Shown here: in pieces, positions 33,518-44,604 of the stretch
How positions within the stretch are numbered: position 1 is the first letter of the stretch
Layout: the number at the start of each line of letters is the position of its first letter
Assembly (NCBI RefSeq): GCF_002575655.3
Contig: NC_053035.3
Span: 499,378,601 to 499,442,600 of the forward strand
Origin: Aegilops tauschii subsp. strangulata
Taxonomy: Eukaryota; Streptophyta; Magnoliopsida; Poales; Poaceae
DNA length: 64,000 nt
Direction: 5' to 3'
Made by a program: the position numbers and the translations under genes
Notes under the pieces: model-generated
What the model was told of the DNA's origin: nothing
What the model saw: only the letters and a program-made list of their open reading frames with translations
Database searches by the model: none

Positions 33518-34668
33518 GTTATGAGAATATCTAGGTATGATCATGTATATAGGCATCACGTCCGAGACAAGTAGACCGACTCCTGCCTGCATCTAGTACT
33601 ATTACTCCACACATCGACTGCTATCCAGCATGCATCTAGAGTATTAAGTTCATAAGAACAGAGTAACACTTTAAGTAAGATGACATGATGTAGAGGGATA
33701 AACTCATGCAATATGATATAAACCCCATCTTGTTATCCTCGATGGCAACAATACAATACGTGCCTTGCTGCCCCTACTGTCACTGGGAAATGACACCGCA
33801 AGATTGAACCCAAAGCTAAGCACTTCTCCCATTGCAAGAAAGATCAATCTAGTAGGCCAAACCAAACTGATAATTCGAAGAGACTTGCAAAGATAACCAA
33901 TCATACATAAAAGAATTCAGAGAAGATTCAAATATTGTTCATAGATAAACTTGATCATAAACCCATAATTCATCGGTCTCAACAAACACACCGCAAAAGA
34001 AGATTACATCGAATAGATCTCCACAAGAGAGGGGGAGAACATTGTATTGAGATCCAAAAAGAGAGAAGAAGCCATCTAGCTAATAACTATGGACTCGAAG
34101 GTCTGAGGTAAACTACTCACACATCATCGGAGAGGCTATGGTGTTGATGTAGAAGCCCTCCGTGATCGATGCCCCCTCCGGCGGAGCTCCGAAAAAGGCC
34201 CCAAGATGGGATCTCACGGGTACAGAAGGTTGCGGCAGTGGAATTAGGTTTTTGGCTCCGTATCTGGTAGTTTGGGGGTACGTAGGTATATATAGGAGGA
34301 AGAAGTACGTCGGTGGAGCAACGTGGGGCCCACGAGGGTGGAGGGCGCGCCCAGGGGGGGTAGGCGCGCCCCCCTACCTCGTGCCTTCCTAGTTGATGTC
34401 TTGACGTATGGTCCAAGTCCTCTGGATCATGTTCGTTCCGAAAATCACGTTCCCGAAGGTTTCATTCCGTTTGGACTCCGTTTGATATTCTTTTTCTGCG
34501 AAACTCTGAAATAGGCAAAAAAAAACAGCAATTCTGGGCTGGGCCTCCGGTTAATAGGTTAGTCCCAAAAATAATATAAAAGTGTATAATAAAGCCCATT
34601 AATGTCCAAAACAGAATATAATATAGCATGGAACAATAAAAAAATATAGATACGTTGGAGACGTATCA
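33518..34668 (-). repeat. Gypsy B 5' LTR, outer part
   Basis: This continues the LTR interrupted at 24897. It ends GGAGACGTATCA, followed by the AGATA target copy (34669-34673). Confidence 0.92.
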
Positions 34669-34673
34669 AGATA

Positions 34674-35176
34674 CCTCTCCGACAATCGGAGTGACAAATC
34701 CTAATCTCGAAATACGCCAACCCAACAAGGACCTTCGGAGACACCTGTAGAGCACCTTTATAATCACCCAGTTACGTTGTGACGTTTGGTAGCACACAAA
34801 GTGTTCCTCCGGTAAACGGGAGCTGCATAATCTCATAGTCATAGGAACATGTATAAGTCATGAAGAAAGCAATAGCAACATACTAAACGATCAAGTGCTA
34901 AGCTAACGGAATGGGTCAAGTCAATCACATCATTCTCCTAATGATGTGATCCCGTTAATCAAATGACAACTCTTTGTCTATGGCTAGGAAACATAACCAT
35001 CTTTGATCAACGAGCTAGTCAAGTAGAGGCATACTAGTGACACTCCGTTTGTCTATGTATTCACACATGTATCATGTTTCCGGTTAATACAATTCTAGCA
35101 TGAATAATAAACATTTATCATGATATAAGGAAATAAATAATAACTTTATTATTGCCTCTAGGGCATATTTCCTTCA
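34674..35176 (-). repeat. Copia A 3' LTR, inner part
   Basis: This resumes element A's 3' LTR after the gypsy B insertion and ends GGGCATATTTCCTTCA. It is followed by GTCTCCCACATGC, whose complement GCATGTGGGAGAC is the polypurine tract. Confidence 0.95.
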
Positions 35177-35209
35177 GTCTCCCACATGCACTAGAGTCAA
35201 TAATCTAGA

Positions 35210-36226
35210 TTACACAGTAATGATTCTAACACCCATGGAGCCTTGGTGCTGATCATGTTTTGCTCGTGGAAGAGGCTTAGTCAACGGGTCTGCAACATTC
35301 AGATCCGTATGTATCTTGCAAATCTCTATGTCTCCCACCTGGACTTGATCCCGGATGGAGTTGAAGTGTCTCTTGATGTGTTTGGTTCTCTTGTGAAATC
35401 TGGATTCCTTTGCCAAAGCAATTGCACCAGTATTGTCACAAAAGATTTTCATTGGACCCGATGCACTAGGTATGACACCTAGATCGGATATGAACTTCTT
35501 CATCCAGACTCCTTCATTTGCTGCTTCCGAAGCAGCTATGTACTCCGCTTCACATGTAGATCCCGCTACGACGCTTTGTTTAGAACTGCACCAACTGACA
35601 GCTCCACCGTTCAATAAAAACACGTATCCGGTTTGCGATTTAGAATCGTCCGGATCAGTGGCAAAGCTTGCATCGACGTAACCATTTACGACGAGCTCTT
35701 TGTCACCTTCATAAACGAGAAACATATCCTTAGTCCTTTTCAGGTATTTCAGGATGTTCTTGACCGCTGTCCAGTGATCCACTCCTGGATTACTTTGGTA
35801 CCTCCCTGCTAAACTAATAGCAAGGCACACATCAGGTCTGGTACACAGCATTGCATACATGATAGAGCCTATGGTTGAAGCATAGGGAACATCTTTCATT
35901 TTCTCTCTATCTTCTGCAGTGGTCGGGCATTGAGTCTTACTCAACTTCACACCTTGTAACACATGCAAGAACCCTTTCTTTGCTTGATCCATTTTGAACT
36001 TCTTCAAAACTTTGTCAAGGTATGTGCTTTGTGAAAGTCCAATTAAGCGTCTCGATCTATCTCTATAGATCTTGATGCCTAATATATAAGCAGCTTCACC
36101 GAGGTCCTTCATTGAAAAACTCTTATTCAAATATCCTTTTATGCTATCCAGAAATTCTATATCATTTCCAATCAACAATATGTCATCCACATATAATATA
36201 AGAAATGGTACAGAGCTCCCACTCAC
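35210..36226 (-). pseudogene. Copia A reverse transcriptase C-terminus and RNase H
   Basis: A 338-residue minus-strand frame holds the polymerase motif LYVDDIL (codons for YVDD at 36182-36193). The thumb and connection region follows (AAYILGIKIYRDRSRR, GSIMYAMLCTRPD). The RNase H domain includes VDASFATD, EAEYIAASEA and FCDNTGAIALAKE. The part is well preserved but is separated from the upstream reverse transcriptase fingers by frame loss between about 36230 and 36360. Confidence 0.9.
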
Positions 36227-36357
36227 TTTTTTGTAAATACAGGCTTCTCCAAAAGTCTGTATAAACCATATGCTTTGATCACACTATCAAAACGTTTATT
36301 CCAACTCCAGAGGCTTGCACCTGTCCATAAATGGATCGCTGGAGCTTGCACACTTTG

Positions 36358-38413
36358 TTAGCTCCCTTTGGATCGACAAAACCTTCCGGTTGCATCATAT
36401 GCAACTCTTCTTCTAGAAATCCATTTGCCAAATTTCATAATCATAAAATGCGCAATTGCTAACATGATTCGGACAGACTTAAGCATCGCTAGGGGTGTGA
36501 AGGTCTCATCGTAGTCAAACCCTTGAACTTGTCGAAAACCTTTTTGCAACAAGTCGAGCTTTATAGATACTAACATTACCGCCAGCGTCAGTCTTCTTCT
36601 TGAAGATCCATTTATTCTCGATGGCTTGCCGATCATCGGGCAAGTCAACCAAAGTCCATAATTTGTTCTCATACATGGATCCCATCTCAAATTTCATGGC
36701 CTCAGGCCATTTTGCGGAATCTGGGCTCACCATCGCTTCTTCATAGTTCGTAGGTTCGTCATGGTCTAGTAACATAACCTCCAGAACATGATTACCGTAC
36801 CACTCTGGTGCGGATCTTACTCTGGTTGATCTATGAGGTTCAGTAACAACTTGATCTGAAGTTTCATGATCATCATCATTAACTTCCTCACTAATTGGTG
36901 TAGACGTCAGAGGAACCGGTTTCTGTGATGAACTATTTTCCAATAAGGGAGCAGGTACTGTTACCTCATCAAGTTCTACTTTCCTCCCACTCACTTCTTT
37001 CGAGAGAAACTCCTTCTCTAGAAAGGATCCATTCTTAGCAACGAATGTCTTGCCTTCGGATCTATGATAGAAGGTGTACCCAGCAGTTTTCTTTGGGTAT
37101 CCTATGAAGACACATTTCTCCGATTTGGGTTCGAGCTTATCAGGTTTAAGCTTTTTCACATAAGCATCGCAGCCCCAAACTTTAAGAAACGACAACTTTG
37201 GTTTCTTGCCAAACCACAGTTCATAAGGTGTCGCCTCAACGGATTTTGATGGTGCCCTATTTAACGTGAATGCGGCCGTCTCTAAAGCATAACCCCAAAA
37301 CGACAGCGGTAAATCAGTAACAGACATCATAGATCGCACCATATCTAGTAAAATACGATTACGACGTTTGCACACACCATTACGCTGTGGTGTTCCGGGT
37401 GGAGTGAGTTGCGAAACTATTCCGCATTGTTTCAAATGTAGACCAAACTCGTAACTCAAATATTCTCCTCCACGATCGGATCGTAGAAACTTTATTTTCT
37501 TGTTACGATGATTTTCAACTTCACTCTGAAATTCTTTGAACTTTTCAAATGTTTCAGACTTATGTTTCATTAAGTAGATATACCCATATCTGCTTAAATC
37601 ATCTGTGAAGATGAGAAAATAATGATACCCGCCGCGAGCTTCAACATTCATTGGACCACATACATCAGTATGTATGATCTCCAACAAATCAGTTGCTCGC
37701 TCCATAGTTCCGGAGAACGGCGTTTTAGTCATCTTGCCCGTGAGGCATGGTTCACAAGTACCAAATGATTCATAATCAAGTGATTCCAAAAGTCCATCAG
37801 TATGGAGTTTCTTCATGCGCTTTACACCAATATGACCCAAACGGCAGTGCCACAAATAAGTTGCATTATCATTATCAACTCTGCATCTTTTGGCTTCAAC
37901 ATTATGAATATGTGTATCACTACTATCGAGATTCATCAAAAATAGACCACTCTTCAAGGGTGCATGACCATAAAAGATATTACTCATATAAATAGAACAA
38001 CCATTATTCTCATATTTAAATGAATAACCGTCTCGCATCAAACAAGATCCAGAGATAATGTTCATGCTCAACGCTGGCACCAAATAACAATTATTTAGGT
38101 CTAAAACTAATCCCGAAGGTAGATGTAGAGGTAGCGTGTAGACGGCGATCACATCGACTTTGGAACCATTTCCCACGTGCATCGTCACCTCGTCCTTAGC
38201 CAGTGTTCGCTTAATCCGTAGTCCCTGTTTCGAGTTGCAAATATTAGCAATAGAACCAGTATCAAATACCCATGTGCTACTACGAGCTCTGGTAAGGTAC
38301 ACATCAATAACATGTATATCACATATACCTTTGTTCACCTTGCCATCCTTCTTATCCGCCAAATACTTGGGCAGTTCCGCTTCCAGTGACCAGTCTGCTT
38401 GCAGTAGAAGCAC
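36358..38413 (-). pseudogene. Copia A protease, integrase and reverse transcriptase N-terminus
   Basis: The main frame (36515-38413) has the aspartic protease core STWVFDTGSIANIC and the pre-integrase motif YLWHCRLGHIGVKRMKKLH. The integrase core follows (IIHTDVCGPM, FLRSDRGGEY), then LWFGKKPKLSFLKVWGC. It ends in the reverse transcriptase start (ENKWIFKKK). In the third catalytic position the usual GV-S/A-ERRN is GVCKRRN, so the DDE glutamate is lysine (codon 37367-37369). A frameshift near 36540 moves the reverse transcriptase into a second frame (FDYDETFTPLAMLKSVRIML) that ends by 36358. Confidence 0.9.
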
Positions 38414-39168
38414 TCAGTCTCAGGCTTAGGTCCAGACTTGGGTTTCTTCTCTTGAGCAGCAACTTGTTTGCTGTTCTTCTTGAAGTTCCCCTTCTTCTTC
38501 CCTTTGCCCTTTTTCTTGAAACTTGTGGTCTTATTGACCATCAACACTTGATGCTCTTTCTTGATTTCTACCTCCGCAGCCTTTAGCATTGCGAAGAGCT
38601 CGGGAATCGTCTTATCCATCCCTTGCATATTATAGTTCATCACGAAGCTCTTGTAGCTTGGTGGCAGTGATTGAAGAATTTTGTCAATGACGCTATCATC
38701 CGGAAGATTAACTCCCAGTTGAATCAAGTGATTGTTATACCCAGACATTCTGAGTATATGCTCATTGACAGAACTATTCTCCTCCATCTTGCAGCTGTAG
38801 AACTTATTGGAGACTTCATATCTCTCAATCCGAACATTTTCTTGAAATATTAACTTCAACTCCTGAAACATCTCATATGCTCCATGACGTTCAAAACGTC
38901 GTTGAAGTCCCGGTTCTAAGCCGTAAAGCATGGCACACTGAACTATCGAGTAGTCATCAGCTTTGCTCTGCCAGACGTTCATAACATCTGGTGTTGCTCC
39001 TGCAGCAGGTTTGGCACCTAGCGGTGCTTCCAGGACGTAATTCTTCTGTGCAGCAATGAGGATAATCCTCAAGTTACGGACCCAGTCCGTGTAATTGCTA
39101 CCATCATCTTTCAACTTTGCTTTCTCAAGGAACGCATTAAAATTCAACGGAACAACAGCACGAGCCAT
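38335..39168 (-). pseudogene. Copia A gag, frameshifted at the zinc knuckle
   Basis: This 277-residue frame starts MARAVVPLNFNAFLEKAKL and has the UBN2-type gag body. A Lys-rich stretch and a CCHC zinc knuckle (CFYCKQTGHWKRNC) follow. In BARE-type elements gag continues in frame into protease. Here a one-base loss just after the last knuckle cysteine, in a short C run near 38367, diverts the frame to an early stop. The nucleocapsid part is intact but the gag-pol fusion is broken. Confidence 0.9.
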
Positions 39169-40388
39169 CTATCTACAACAAACATAGACATGCAAAATAC
39201 TATTAGGTACTAAGTTCATGATAAATTTAAGTTCAATTAATCATATTACTTAAGAACTCCCACTTAGATAGACATCCCTCTAATCATCTAAGTGATCACG
39301 TGATCCAAATCAACTAAACCATAACCGATCATCACGTGAAATGGAGTAGTTTTCAATGGTGAACATCACTATGTTGATCATATCTACTATATGATTCACG
39401 CTCGACCTTTCGGTCTCAGTGTTCCGAGGCCATATCTGCATATGCTAGGCTCGTCAAGTTTAACCTGAGTATTCTGCGTGTGCAAAACTGGCTTGCACCC
39501 GTTGTAGATGGACGTAGAGCTTATCACACCCGATCATCACGTGGTGTCTGGGCACGACGAACTTTGGCAACTGTGCATACTCAGGGAGAACACTTTTATC
39601 TTGAAATTTAGTGAGAGATCATCTTATAATGCTACCGTATCAAAGCAAAATAAGATGCATAAAAGATAAACATCACATGCAATCAATGTAAGTGATATGA
39701 TATGGCCATCATCATCTTGTGCTTGTGATCTCCATCTCCGAAGCACCGTCATGATCACCATCGTCACCGGCGCGACACCTTGATCTCCATCGTAGCATCG
39801 TTGTCGTCTCGCCAACTATTGCTTCTATGACTATCGCTACCGCTTAGTGATAAAGTAAAGCAATTACAGGGCGATTGCATTGCATACAATCAATCGACAA
39901 CCATATGGCTCCTGCCAGTTGCCGATAACTCGGTTATAAAACATGATCATCTCATACAATAAAATATAGCATCATGCCTTGACCATATCACATCACAACA
40001 TGCCCTGCAAAAACAAGTTAGACGTCCTCTACTTTGTTGTTGCAAGTTTTACGTGGCTGCTACGGGCTGAGCAAGAACCGTTCTTACGTACGCATCAAAA
40101 CCACAACGATAGTTCGTCAAGTTAGTGTTGTTTTAACCTTCTCAAGGACCGGGCGTAGCCACACTCGGTTCAACTAAAGTTGGAGAAACTGACACCCGCC
40201 AGCCACCTGTGTGCAAAGCATGTCAGTAGAACCAGTCTCGCATAAGCGTACGCGTAATGTCGGTCCGGGCCGCTTCATCCAACAATACCGCCGAACCAAA
40301 GTGTGACATGCTGGTAAGCAGTATGACTTGTATCGCTCACAACTCACTTGTGTTCTACTCGTGCATATAACATCAACACATAAAACCA

Positions 40389-40401
40389 GGCTCGGATGCC
40401 A
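40389..40401 (-). other. Primer binding site of copia A
   Basis: The minus strand reads TGGCATCCGAGCC one base inside the 5' LTR, a variant of TGGTATCAGAGCC for initiator Met-tRNA. Confidence 0.75.
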
Positions 40402-40402
40402 C

Positions 40403-42129
40403 TGTTGGGGAACGTAGTAATTTCAAAAAAATTCCTATGCACACGCAAGATCATGGTGATGCATAGCAACGAGAGGGAAGAGTGTGTCCACGTACCCTCG
40501 TAGACCGAAAGCGGAAGCGTTAGCACAACGCGGTTGATGTAGTCGTAGGTCTTCACGATCCGACCGATCAAGTACCGAACGCACGGCACCTCCGAGTTCT
40601 GCACACATTCAACTCGATGACGTCCCTCGAACTCTGATCCAGCCGAGCTTTGAGGGAGAGTTCTGTCAGCACGACGGCGTGGTGACGATGATGATGTTGC
40701 TACCGACGCAGGGCTTCGCCTAAGCACCGCTACGATATTATCGAGGTGGACTATGGTGGAGAGGGGCACCGCACACGGCTAAAAGATCCAAGAGATCAAT
40801 TGTTGTGTCTATGGGGTGCCCCTCTCCTTCGTATATAAAGGGGGGAGGAGAGGGCCGGCCAAGGGGAGGAGGCGCGCCCAAGGGGGGAGTCCTACTCCCA
40901 CCGGGAGTAGGACTCCTCCTTTTCCTATTTGGAGAGGGAGAGGGAAGGAAGAGGAAGGAGGGAGGAAGGAAAGGGGGGCCAGCTCCCCTCCCAATTCGGA
41001 TTGGGCTTGGGGGCGGGCGCCCCCTCCCTTGCTCCTTTCCCCTCCTTTCCACTAAAGCCCATTAAGGCCCATATACCTCCCGGGGGGTTCCGATAACCTC
41101 CCGGTGCTCCGGTATTATCCCGATCTCACCCGGAACCATTCCGGTATCCAAATATAGTCGTCCAATATATCAATCTTTACGTCTCGACCATTTCGAGACT
41201 CCTCGTCATGTCCGTGATCACATCCGGGACTCCAAACTACCTTTGGTACATCAAAACACATAAATTCATAATATAACCGTCATCGAACTTTAAGCGTGCG
41301 GACCCTACGGGTTCGAGAACTATATAGACATGACCGAGACACCTCTCTTGTCAATAACCAATAGCGGGACCTGGATGCCATATTGGATCCTACATATTGT
41401 ACAAAGATCTTTATCGGCCAGACCGCATAACAACATACGTTGTTCCCTTTGTCATCGGTATGTTACTTGCCCGAGATTCGATCGTCGGTATCTCAATACC
41501 TAGTTCAATCTCGTTACCGGCAAGTCTCTTTACTCGTTCCGTAATACATCATCCCGCAACTAACTCATTAGTTGCAATGCTTGCAAGGCTTATAGTGATG
41601 TGCATTACTGAGTGGGCCCAGAGGTACCTCTCCGACAATCGGAGTGACAAATCCTAATCTCGAAATACGCCAACCCAACAAGTACCTTCGGAGACACCTG
41701 TAGAGCACCTTTATAATCACCCAGTTACGTTGTGACGTTTGGTAGCGCACAAAGTGTTCCTCCGGTAAACGGGAGTTGCATAATATCATAGTCATAGGAA
41801 CATGTATAAGTCATGAAGAAAGCAATAGCAACATACTAAACGATCAAGTGCTAAGCTAACGGAACGGGTCAAGTCAATCACATCATTCTCCTAATGATGT
41901 GATCCCGTTAATCAAATGACAACTCTTTGTCTATGGCTAGGAAACATAACCATCTTTGATCAACGAGCTAGTCAAGTAGAGGCATACTAGTGACACTCTG
42001 TTTGTCTATGTATTCACATATGTATCATGTTTCCAGTCAATACAATTCTAGCATGAATAATAAACATTTATCATGATATAAGGAAATAAATAATAACTTT
42101 ATTATTGCCTCTAGGGCATATTTCCTTCA
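40403..42129 (-). repeat. Copia A 5' LTR
   Basis: This 1,727-bp complete LTR is the partner of the split 3' LTR (1,724 bp in total). By eye the two differ clearly more than the copia C pair, with about forty differences in the first 1.2 kb. The TACAT target copy follows at 42130-42134. Confidence 0.95.
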
Positions 42130-42134
42130 TACAT

Positions 42135-42551
42135 CACCTGCCCAATCTTGTATTGGCCTACGGCGGCGGCGGCCGTGGACACCGTATCCTTCTTGTAGGC
42201 TCCGTCGCGGTGGCCTTTCTCCTTCGAGTTGCTCCGGGTGAAGACCCAATCTTTGGGATCGGATGGTGGCGGCTACCGTGGTCGTTCCCTTCTTGGAGGC
42301 ACCATCTTGGAGTCCTGGGTCCGTCGTTCCTGTCTCACCTCCCTTCGGAGGAGGAGGTCTCCGGTGGCTCCAAGCAGTTCGTCCTCGCGCATTTGTAGTG
42401 GCTTGGTAGTCATTGGGGTGGTGTGGCGGTTCCTGGCACCTTTGTATCTTGCCTTGGGTGTGTGTGTCGTGTGCGGTGGTGGCGTGAGTTTGTATTATGG
42501 TCCTTGTGGTTCGGTGCTTATATATAAAGCGGGGCGAAAGCCTTTTTCGGT
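42135..42551 (+). mobile_element. GC-rich non-LTR element, copy 2, 3' part
   Basis: This continues the element interrupted at 17558. It ends TATATAAAGCGGGGCGAAAGCC and TTTTTCGGT, a 3' end recognisable in Triticeae non-LTR elements. The second 13-bp target copy AAGTAATATCTCG follows directly (42552-42564). Its CGGGTGAAGACCCAA and GTCGTTCCCTTCTTGGAGGC blocks match copy 1 near 10535-10610. Confidence 0.75.
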
Positions 42552-43388
42552 AAGTAATATCTCGAGAAGGAGAAAGGTTATATTGTGGAAGGGGTGTTTA
42601 AAATGTTGCTTTGTTGGACAAATAGACGGCAGAATATACATCATGGACCTACTTAGCAAAGTGAGTAGATGTTGTTTTGTGAGTACGGAATAATGTCTCC
42701 GTGAGGTTAATTTGATCGTGATTTACATACTTTCTGTACTCTATAAGGTTCATGTAGGGAAATATTAATGTAAGAGTGATAGCTCAAGGTTGAACGAGTA
42801 CAACATTAATGTAGTGTTGAAACAACATGCCTTCGAAGCATCTATCTTGGTCGCTACAATTTTTTTCTGATTGATTCTAAATTGGTAAGGTGGTTCATAG
42901 TGTTAGACTGTCAGACATAAGGTTTTTCTTATGAAGTCCGATTTATCAAGGTATGATCATTCAACTGCTCCATTATGCAAAAAACAATGTAGTTAGAAAT
43001 AGTAGAGTGCTAAATATTTACATTATAAGGCTGAATCGTCTCATTTGCTAACTGAACCAGAGATGTTGAGCACCTGTTCGATAGAAGCTCATTTACCGTA
43101 ACGCTAATATGTTTTTGAAGCATTGCGGAGGGCTGGTGTAAGAACAATTGTATTGTCCAACTTAAAAACCCATCTCCGGACACTTTTAGAGGCCCTGAAA
43201 TGAGATCACTTGTTTAATGTAGTCGTTGTATCTGCTGAGGTGGGTACAGATTTATAGAGGAGTAGCGTTAACTAAGCATGTTAGGTGAACCTTCACCATG
43301 TATCAAATGTCCTTTGTATGCAGGTTCTACCTTCGGTTTTCTATTAATATTCGCCATAAATTCAGTTCTCTGCTTTCTCTGCTAACAG

Positions 43389-43481
43389 GTTGCAGCAGAA
43401 AACTCAAATCCAACAATATTCTTGGAAGCTTGTGAGTTGTTGGGCGGGAAGCCTGAAGAGATTGTACTCAGTCTAAGATGA
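43389..43481 (+). pseudogene. Possible captured exon of a HAD-type hydrolase
   Basis: After a CTGCTAACAG acceptor, 30 codons read VAAENSNPTIFLEACELLGG and then KPEEIVLSLR before a stop. The P-x-IF-x-x-ACELLG-x-KPEE pattern is that of the helix before motif IV in haloacid-dehalogenase-like hydrolases, where VHVGDD would follow. Here that motif is lost. It is only a fragment, in a Helitron-like context that fits gene capture. The identification is tentative because of its length. Confidence 0.35.
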
Positions 43482-43548
43482 CTAATTTATAGGAGTATTC
43501 TCGCTATTTGCCTATTCCAGTCACCATTACTTGTAGTGTTTGGAGTGT

Positions 43549-43629
43549 GCTTGTGCCCTACTCTTGACAGAAGTTAAAATGAGGTACATACTGCTTGTGC
43601 CCTACTCTTGACAGAAGTTAAAATGAGAT
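43549..43629. repeat. 44-bp tandem duplication
   Basis: GCTTGTGCCCTACTCTTGAC and the following bases to AAAATGAG occur at 43549 and again at 43593, head to tail. Confidence 0.85.
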
Positions 43630-44024
43630 ACTATGTACGATAGAAAAACAAAGTCATCCCAATGATTTTTATACTGACATGGTGTCCCGAGCACCCTATG
43701 GTGGAGCATCACTCTCCATCATGCTGACAACTTAGATATATGGGTTGAAATAAAAAATAGAGGGTGATGTTGACTTAAACAAAATTTAGGGGAGAATCTT
43801 CATGGGGGGGTGGGGTCCCCTATTCCTCTTGTATCCCCTAACCCTGCCCATGCGATACGCTCGACATCCATGTCTATCCCCTAGAGAGTAGGAGAAAGGG
43901 TGAGTGGAGGAAGGGAGAGACGGAGATATATAGAGAGAGGAAAGGTTTACATGACAATTGTTGTCGACTCAATCAAATATATATATGCATTATTGCCCAT
44001 AGCAACGCACGGGCGTTCTACTAG

Positions 44025-44604
44025 TAGGTGTAATTTACCAGTAGTCTGATGCCTAGCGGTCTTCCGTGGAAATTAAGGATGATGTTTCTGCTTCTTACAG
44101 GCTATAGTTTTCCCAGGCAGACATAAGTGACTAAGCTCAGCCCTGGTGGTAGTGAACAAGTGATATCTTGCTTGATCCTACAACTCCCACTTTGTTGATT
44201 AAATAAGAAGTCAGAAGATCAGAAGCATGGTGCAGGCCTGCAGGTGTGTGGCCTGTGGCATGGAACGAGGTTTTAAGCCGGGAACAACCCCATGATGGAT
44301 CTGGAAAGCAGGTGGAATTAATCCTACAAGTTCCGCTTTCTGATTAAATTAAAACGACGTATGCATGGCTGCCTCGCTGACCGTTGTCATTGGATCTGAT
44401 CAGATCTGCACTACCATCTACGCTCATGTCCTTCGACACTTTGACCACTAATCTATCTTTCAATCTCCTTCAGTCCCTTGACTCCCTTCTCCATGGACAC
44501 AATAACATCATGCTCACGACGATGAGAACAATTTAGAGAAGATAATCATCTTGGTCATCCACGGGAGGAGCCAGACATGACGATCATCTGTTGCATGAGC
44601 CCCA
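44025..44604. other. Unassigned DNA right of the Helitron end
   Basis: No coding region or repeat boundary was recognised. Confidence 0.4.

Larger units (their letters stand above)
18780..34668 (-). mobile_element. Gypsy element B (Athila-like, gag-protease only)
   Basis: The TSD AGATA lies at 18775-18779 and 34669-34673. Read on the minus strand, the LTR starts TGATACGTCTCC and ends AAGAGGTAGCA. The 3' LTR is 18780-20333 and the 5' LTR is 24460-24897 plus 33518-34668, interrupted by element C. A tRNA-Asp primer site and a gag-protease frame are present, but no reverse transcriptase or integrase is seen between 20334 and 23123. This suggests a non-autonomous family of the kind known in Triticeae (Sabrina/WHAM-like by recollection; name uncertain). 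Confidence 0.9.
17559..42129 (-). mobile_element. Copia element A (BARE/WIS/Angela type), host of a nested gypsy element
   Basis: Read on the minus strand, the LTR starts TGAAGGAAATATGCCC and ends CGTTCCCCAACA. The outer edges are flanked by the 5-bp duplication TACAT (17554-17558 and 42130-42134). The 5' LTR is 40403-42129. The 3' LTR is split into 17559-18779 and 34674-35176 by element B. Without the nest the element is about 8.7 kb, the usual size for this clade. The coding region carries frameshifts and an altered integrase residue, so it is no longer autonomous. Confidence 0.95.
42565..44024 (+). mobile_element. Helitron-like segment, 3' end
   Basis: The right terminus has a hairpin (GCCCAT 43995-44000 with ACGGGC 44009-44014, one mismatch) followed by GTTCTA and CTAG, then T. 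This matches the family ending at 8874. The body continues leftwards past the nested insertions into 14-16.5 kb. Neither a Rep/helicase gene nor the 5' end was found, so this would be a non-autonomous element, possibly carrying gene fragments. Confidence 0.5.
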
